A stretch of 64,000 nucleotides of DNA from CBDCBA01 sp965214125 (lineage in GTDB: Bacteria; Planctomycetota; Phycisphaerae; Tepidisphaerales; Tepidisphaeraceae). Of this stretch, positions 60,775-64,000 are shown piece by piece. Numbering within the stretch: position 1 is the stretch's first letter; each line of letters opens with the position of its first letter. The notes below the pieces were generated by a model that was not told the origin of the DNA, searched no databases, and saw nothing but the letters and a program-made list of their open reading frames with translations. The stretch is from NCBI GenBank assembly GCA_965214125.1, contig CBDCBA010000027.1:372001-436000 (forward strand). Reading direction: 5' to 3'. The position numbers were made by a program, and so were the translations under genes.

Positions 60775-62079
60775 ATGACCATGTCAGACGCACCCGATCG
60801 GCCCATCCATGTCGCCCTCGTCGGCTCCGGCGGGCGCGAGCACGCCCTCGCGTGGAAGCTCGCGCAGTCGCCGCGCCTCGGCACGCTCTACGCCCTGCCG
60901 GGCAACCCCGGCATTGCCGCCGTCGCCACCTGCCGCGACGTCAAGACGAGCGATTCCGCCGCCGTCGTCGAGTTCTGCCGCCGACACGATGTCGGCTTCG
61001 TCGTGATCGGCCCGGAAGATCCCCTTGCCGCCGGCCTTGCCGACGCGCTGACGGCCGCGGGGATCGACTGCTTTGGCCCAAGCGCGCAGGCCGCGCGGCT
61101 GGAGTCGGATAAGGCCTTTGCCAAGACCCTGATGCGCAACGCGTCGATCCCGACCGCCGACAGCCGCACCTTTACCGACCCGCAGGCCGCCCACCAGTAC
61201 ATCCACCGCAAGGCTGCGCCGCTGGTGGTGAAGGCGACCGGGTTGGCCAAGGGCAAGGGCGTCACGGTGTGCGACACCGCGGAGGAGGCAGTCGAGGCCG
61301 TCAACGCGAGCCTGAAGCTTCACGCCTTCGGCGCCGCCGGCAAGACGGTGCTGATCGAGGACAAACTCGAGGGCGTCGAGGCGAGTGTGCTGGCGCTCGT
61401 CGACGGCAACGACCTCTACGTCCTGCCCCCCTGCCAGGATCACAAGCCCGTCGGCGAAGGGAACACCGGCCCGATGACCGGCGGCATGGGCGCATTTTGC
61501 CCGACGACGCAGCTCCCCGACAGCGTGCTGAGCGAGGTGGAGTCGAAAGTCTTCATCCCCACGCTCGACGCCCTGGCCCGCGACAAGATTCGGTACCGCG
61601 GCTGCCTCTACGCCGGCCTGATGATGACCGCGGATGGGCCGAAAGTGTTGGAGTTCAACGTCCGCTTCGGCGACCCTGAGACGCAGCCGCTGATGATGCG
61701 ATGGAAAGGCGACTTGCTCGAGGCCCTGCTCGCCACGACCCAAGGGCGGTTGGGAGAATTCGTCGACGCCGGCGGGATCGACTGGCACGACGGCGCGAGC
61801 GTCGGCGTCGTCATGGCGAGCGAAGGCTATCCCGGCGAGTACGAGAATGGCCGCGTGGTTTCGGGCATTTCCGACGCCGAGGCACTCGATAACGTGCAGG
61901 TGTTTCAGGCGGGAACGGCACGGTACGGCGAGGGCATCGCCACCGCCGGCGGCCGCGTGCTCTGCGTGACCGCCCTGGGCGACGACTTGGCCGCCGCGCG
62001 GCAAAAGGCGTACGCCGGCGTCGACCGCATCGACTTTGCCGGCGCGGTCGTGCGCCGCGACATCGGGCAATCGACATGA
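60775..62079 (+). CDS. purD: Phosphoribosylamine-glycine ligase
   Basis: A 434-residue ATP-grasp enzyme of purine synthesis (GAR synthetase). 'VALVGSGGREHALAWKLAQS' at the N terminus, 'VKATGLAKGKGVTVCDT' and 'GPMTGGMGAFCPTT' in the ATP-grasp part, and 'EFNVRFGDPETQPLM' near residue 290 are diagnostic. ATG 60775 or 60781 can be the start. It overlaps the next gene by ATGA. Confidence 0.92.
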   Translation: MTMSDAPDRPIHVALVGSGGREHALAWKLAQSPRLGTLYALPGNPGIAAVATCRDVKTSDSAAVVEFCRRHDVGFVVIGPEDPLAAGLADALTAAGIDCFGPSAQAARLESDKAFAKTLMRNASIPTADSRTFTDPQAAHQYIHRKAAPLVVKATGLAKGKGVTVCDTAEEAVEAVNASLKLHAFGAAGKTVLIEDKLEGVEASVLALVDGNDLYVLPPCQDHKPVGEGNTGPMTGGMGAFCPTTQLPDSVLSEVESKVFIPTLDALARDKIRYRGCLYAGLMMTADGPKVLEFNVRFGDPETQPLMMRWKGDLLEALLATTQGRLGEFVDAGGIDWHDGASVGVVMASEGYPGEYENGRVVSGISDAEALDNVQVFQAGTARYGEGIATAGGRVLCVTALGDDLAAARQKAYAGVDRIDFAGAVVRRDIGQST

Positions 62080-63848
62080 CGCGCGCCCGTCGGTTTGGCA
62101 TCGCGTCGCTGTTGGCCTTCGCGATCGCGGGGGCGCTGTGGCCGTCGCTTCGGTGGGTGGAGCTCTCCAACGGCAGCGAGCAACTCGTTGCTGCCGCCGC
62201 CCTGGAGAGCCAGCGCGACGGCTCGTGGCCGCGTCGCCTCGTGCCGACGCTCAACGAGAACCCCCGCCTACGCAAGCCCCCGCCGGCGACTTGGCTCGGC
62301 ATGCTCGTCGTGCCAACCTCCGAAGCGCGAGCGCTCGCGACCGGTCCAATCAACGACAGCGCCTACGCCTGGGCGGCCGTCAAGATGCGAACAATAGCCT
62401 TGCTCGCGGGCGTGCTGATGCTGCTCGGAACCTTCGCGCTCGCGGGCATCCTCACCTCCTTGCAGCTACGGGACGAGAACACAAATGCGTTCGTTCCACT
62501 CGTCGCCCTGGCGATCTGCGGTTCGACGTTCTTTTGGATTGAGCAGTCGATCCGCCTGACTACCGACATTGCGCTCGCGGCGTGCGTCGTCTGGGCCAAC
62601 GTCGGCCTCGCCGCCGCCTTGCTCCGCGGCCGCTGGTGGACCGGCCTCGCCGGCGCGGGAATCGCGATCGGTTTAAGCATTCTCGTCAAGGGCCCCGTCG
62701 GACTCGTCCAAACCGCGCTACCCGCCCTTGCTATTCTCCCGTTTTTAAGAGGTAGCTGCGGGATTACATCCCGCAGTCGTGGCGCGTACACGGGTGCGAT
62801 TGCCCTCGGCACCACCCTGTGTATCGCGATCGCCCTGCCGTGGTTTCTCTACGTCCTGCGCCAGTACCCTGAGGCACGGGAGATCTGGTTCCAGGAAGTT
62901 GCACGCACGGACGAGGAGGTGCCGCCGAGCAAGCCGTGGGCGTTCTTGGCGTTTTTCGGGCTGGTCGTGCCTTGGACGCCGTTCATCGTGCTGGGCCTGC
63001 TGACGGGCCTCACGGAACTGGCGCGGCGGCTAGGCGCAAGGGCGCGTTGGCTGCGGCGTGGCCGATCCTTCGCGCGGCTGCGCGGGCCGGGGATGGTCTA
63101 CGCGCTGCTGATGATCCTGGTCCCGCTGGCGATCATGCTGCTGGTCCGCGACAAGAAGGACCGCTACCTGCTGCCCCTGCTCCCGCCGGCCTGCATCCTG
63201 GCGGCCGAGGCGGTGCGACTCGTCTTTCGCGACCAGCACAGACGGCCGACGGGCGCGATGATCCTCTTCAGCCTGCACCACGCGATTCTCCTCGCCTTCT
63301 GCATCGGCGTGCCGATCGCGATGATGCTGCTCGCGCGCGACGAGTACGTGGACGATATCCCGTGGCTGGCGACGACGGTGGCGGTTCCCCTGGCGGTCGG
63401 CGGCGGCTTCTTATGGATCGGCTCGCTCCTCGCCCATCGCCGGTTGGGGCAGCTCGGTTTCGTCACGGGGACCGTAACGTGCGTGCTATTCGCGGCGAAC
63501 GTTTTCCTCGCCGGCTACTCGAACGCGCGCGAGGCGCAGGCGGATTTGAAGCCGATCGCCGAGGCGGTGCGCCGCGTGGTGCCCTCGGCGTCACTCTGGC
63601 ATGCCGGCGAGGGTCCGCTGCCCCCGGACCTGCCGATCTACGCCGGCCGCCCGGTGCGGGCGATGCCGCGCGAGGACCTTGGGCAACTCGACCCATCGAC
63701 GCCCCACGTCTGGGTCGTCCGCCAGCGTCGGAGCGACGTAGACCCCGAACCCGCCGCCCCTCCTGGCTTCCGCCTGCTGACGACGGCGCGGCGTGACCGG
63801 AGCATTTGGTGGGCGTTCGTGCGTGAGCCATTGCCTTCTGCGAACTGA
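62076..63848 (+). CDS. GT39/ArnT-like membrane glycosyltransferase
   Basis: A 590-residue protein with about eleven membrane helices. The first extracytoplasmic loop has 'NENPRLRKPPPATWLGML', the pattern of ArnT/PMT-like enzymes that use polyprenyl-phosphate sugars, and 'LSILVKGPVGLVQTALPALA' follows. A REP palindrome at 62752-62778 is read in frame as 'GSCGITSRSRG' in a cytoplasmic or loop position. The gene overlaps purD by 4 bp and is probably cotranscribed, although functions are unrelated. Confidence 0.82.
   Translation: MTRARRFGIASLLAFAIAGALWPSLRWVELSNGSEQLVAAAALESQRDGSWPRRLVPTLNENPRLRKPPPATWLGMLVVPTSEARALATGPINDSAYAWAAVKMRTIALLAGVLMLLGTFALAGILTSLQLRDENTNAFVPLVALAICGSTFFWIEQSIRLTTDIALAACVVWANVGLAAALLRGRWWTGLAGAGIAIGLSILVKGPVGLVQTALPALAILPFLRGSCGITSRSRGAYTGAIALGTTLCIAIALPWFLYVLRQYPEAREIWFQEVARTDEEVPPSKPWAFLAFFGLVVPWTPFIVLGLLTGLTELARRLGARARWLRRGRSFARLRGPGMVYALLMILVPLAIMLLVRDKKDRYLLPLLPPACILAAEAVRLVFRDQHRRPTGAMILFSLHHAILLAFCIGVPIAMMLLARDEYVDDIPWLATTVAVPLAVGGGFLWIGSLLAHRRLGQLGFVTGTVTCVLFAANVFLAGYSNAREAQADLKPIAEAVRRVVPSASLWHAGEGPLPPDLPIYAGRPVRAMPREDLGQLDPSTPHVWVVRQRRSDVDPEPAAPPGFRLLTTARRDRSIWWAFVREPLPSAN
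62752..62778 (+). repeat. REP copy inside the glycosyltransferase gene
   Basis: GTAG then CTGCGGGAT tacat CCCGCAG TC, same layout as the REPs around the RAYT gene. Confidence 0.8.
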
Positions 63849-63883
63849 GATGTGGGCAGACAGATCGTGCGATGAAGGCCACC

Positions 63884-63908
63884 CTGCGTCGCGTGGCGAC
63901 GCAGCTAC
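63884..63908 (-). repeat. REP-like copy (divergent stem)
   Basis: CTGCGTCGC gtg GCGACGCAG followed by CTAC, so the reverse strand has GTAG plus a 9-bp palindrome. The outer CTGCG/CGCAG is shared with the RAYT-linked REPs. Confidence 0.65.
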
Positions 63909-63924
63909 CGGTACGGTTTGGGGC

Positions 63925-64000
63925 GTGACGGGAGCGGCGACAACTTCGACGCGCGGCGACCTGATTGCGGCGTACGCCGCGACGGGGGCGAAGGTGCTGT
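63925..64000 (+). CDS. Start of an unidentified gene
   Basis: A GTG followed by 'TGAATTSTRGDLIAAYAATG' and open to the window edge. Too short to identify. Confidence 0.3.
   Translation, partial: MTGAATTSTRGDLIAAYAATGAKVL

Noticed and set aside
1..64000. TGA recoded as Trp in this genome
   Set aside because: Three of the in-frame stops are TGA, but many genes here end with TGA right before close neighbours (for example 22071-22073, 11919, 13838), and TAA and TAG interruptions also occur.

Overview
The window is high-GC bacterial chromosome, most likely from a planctomycete of the Phycisphaerae type. I infer this from a single-copy prepilin-like protein ending in a His-X10-Asp-Gly variant of the H-X9-DG motif, abundant Uma2/RAYT/serine-recombinase content, Calx-beta extracellular proteins and scattered genes without long operons. 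No 16S gene is present, so the assignment is inference.

Layout. 1-31.8 kb is ordinary chromosome: an MBL-fold hydrolase, a lipoprotein, a nucleotide-sugar/lipid-linked glycan cluster (UDP-glucose dehydrogenase, GlcNAc-1-P transferase, epimerase), a prepilin-like protein, nadB, a lone nuoC followed by a DUF433/DUF5615 toxin-antitoxin pair, a lipid kinase, nusA, a beta-helix protein, a MalK-type ATPase, a TgpA-type transglutaminase, an ArsR-SDR pair with two matching operators, mnmG-mscS, and a REP-associated tyrosine transposase (RAYT) embedded in its own REP palindromes, then aroF. 60.7-64 kb is again chromosome: purD, a GT39-like membrane glycosyltransferase and the start of another gene.

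Between them, 31.9-60.6 kb is a genomic island. Its two ends are two different tRNA-Pro genes (UGG at the left, GGG at the right) whose 3' ends face inward, and a large serine recombinase abuts each tRNA 3' end in mirror image (left copy intact, right copy decayed). Inside, from left to right: small hypothetical genes; a second serine recombinase that runs into a phage tail module (gp10-like, DUF3168-like, tube, G/GT chaperone with a GGGAAAC slippery site, tape measure, distal tail proteins); an IS630-like element inserted in the last tail gene; a HicB-like antitoxin and a HigBA-like pair; a methyltransferase plus type IIG-like restriction-modification enzyme sitting between broken hsdM and hsdR pieces; an agarase fragment; a dead IS4-like transposase; and decayed cargo including a transglutaminase-like gene and an RHS-phospholipase A2 toxin tip.

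Three cross-cutting signals stand out. (1) Both dead transposases carry 22-34 nt palindromic inserts, three of them exactly 23 nt, and removing them restores the reading frame. (2) Six reading frames are cut by a single in-frame stop (TGA, TAA or TAG) with clear homologous coding on both sides. (3) Short tandem duplications of 5-20 nt are concentrated at 45.8-59.4 kb. Together with the REP family they describe a genome region being actively rewritten by very small repeats.
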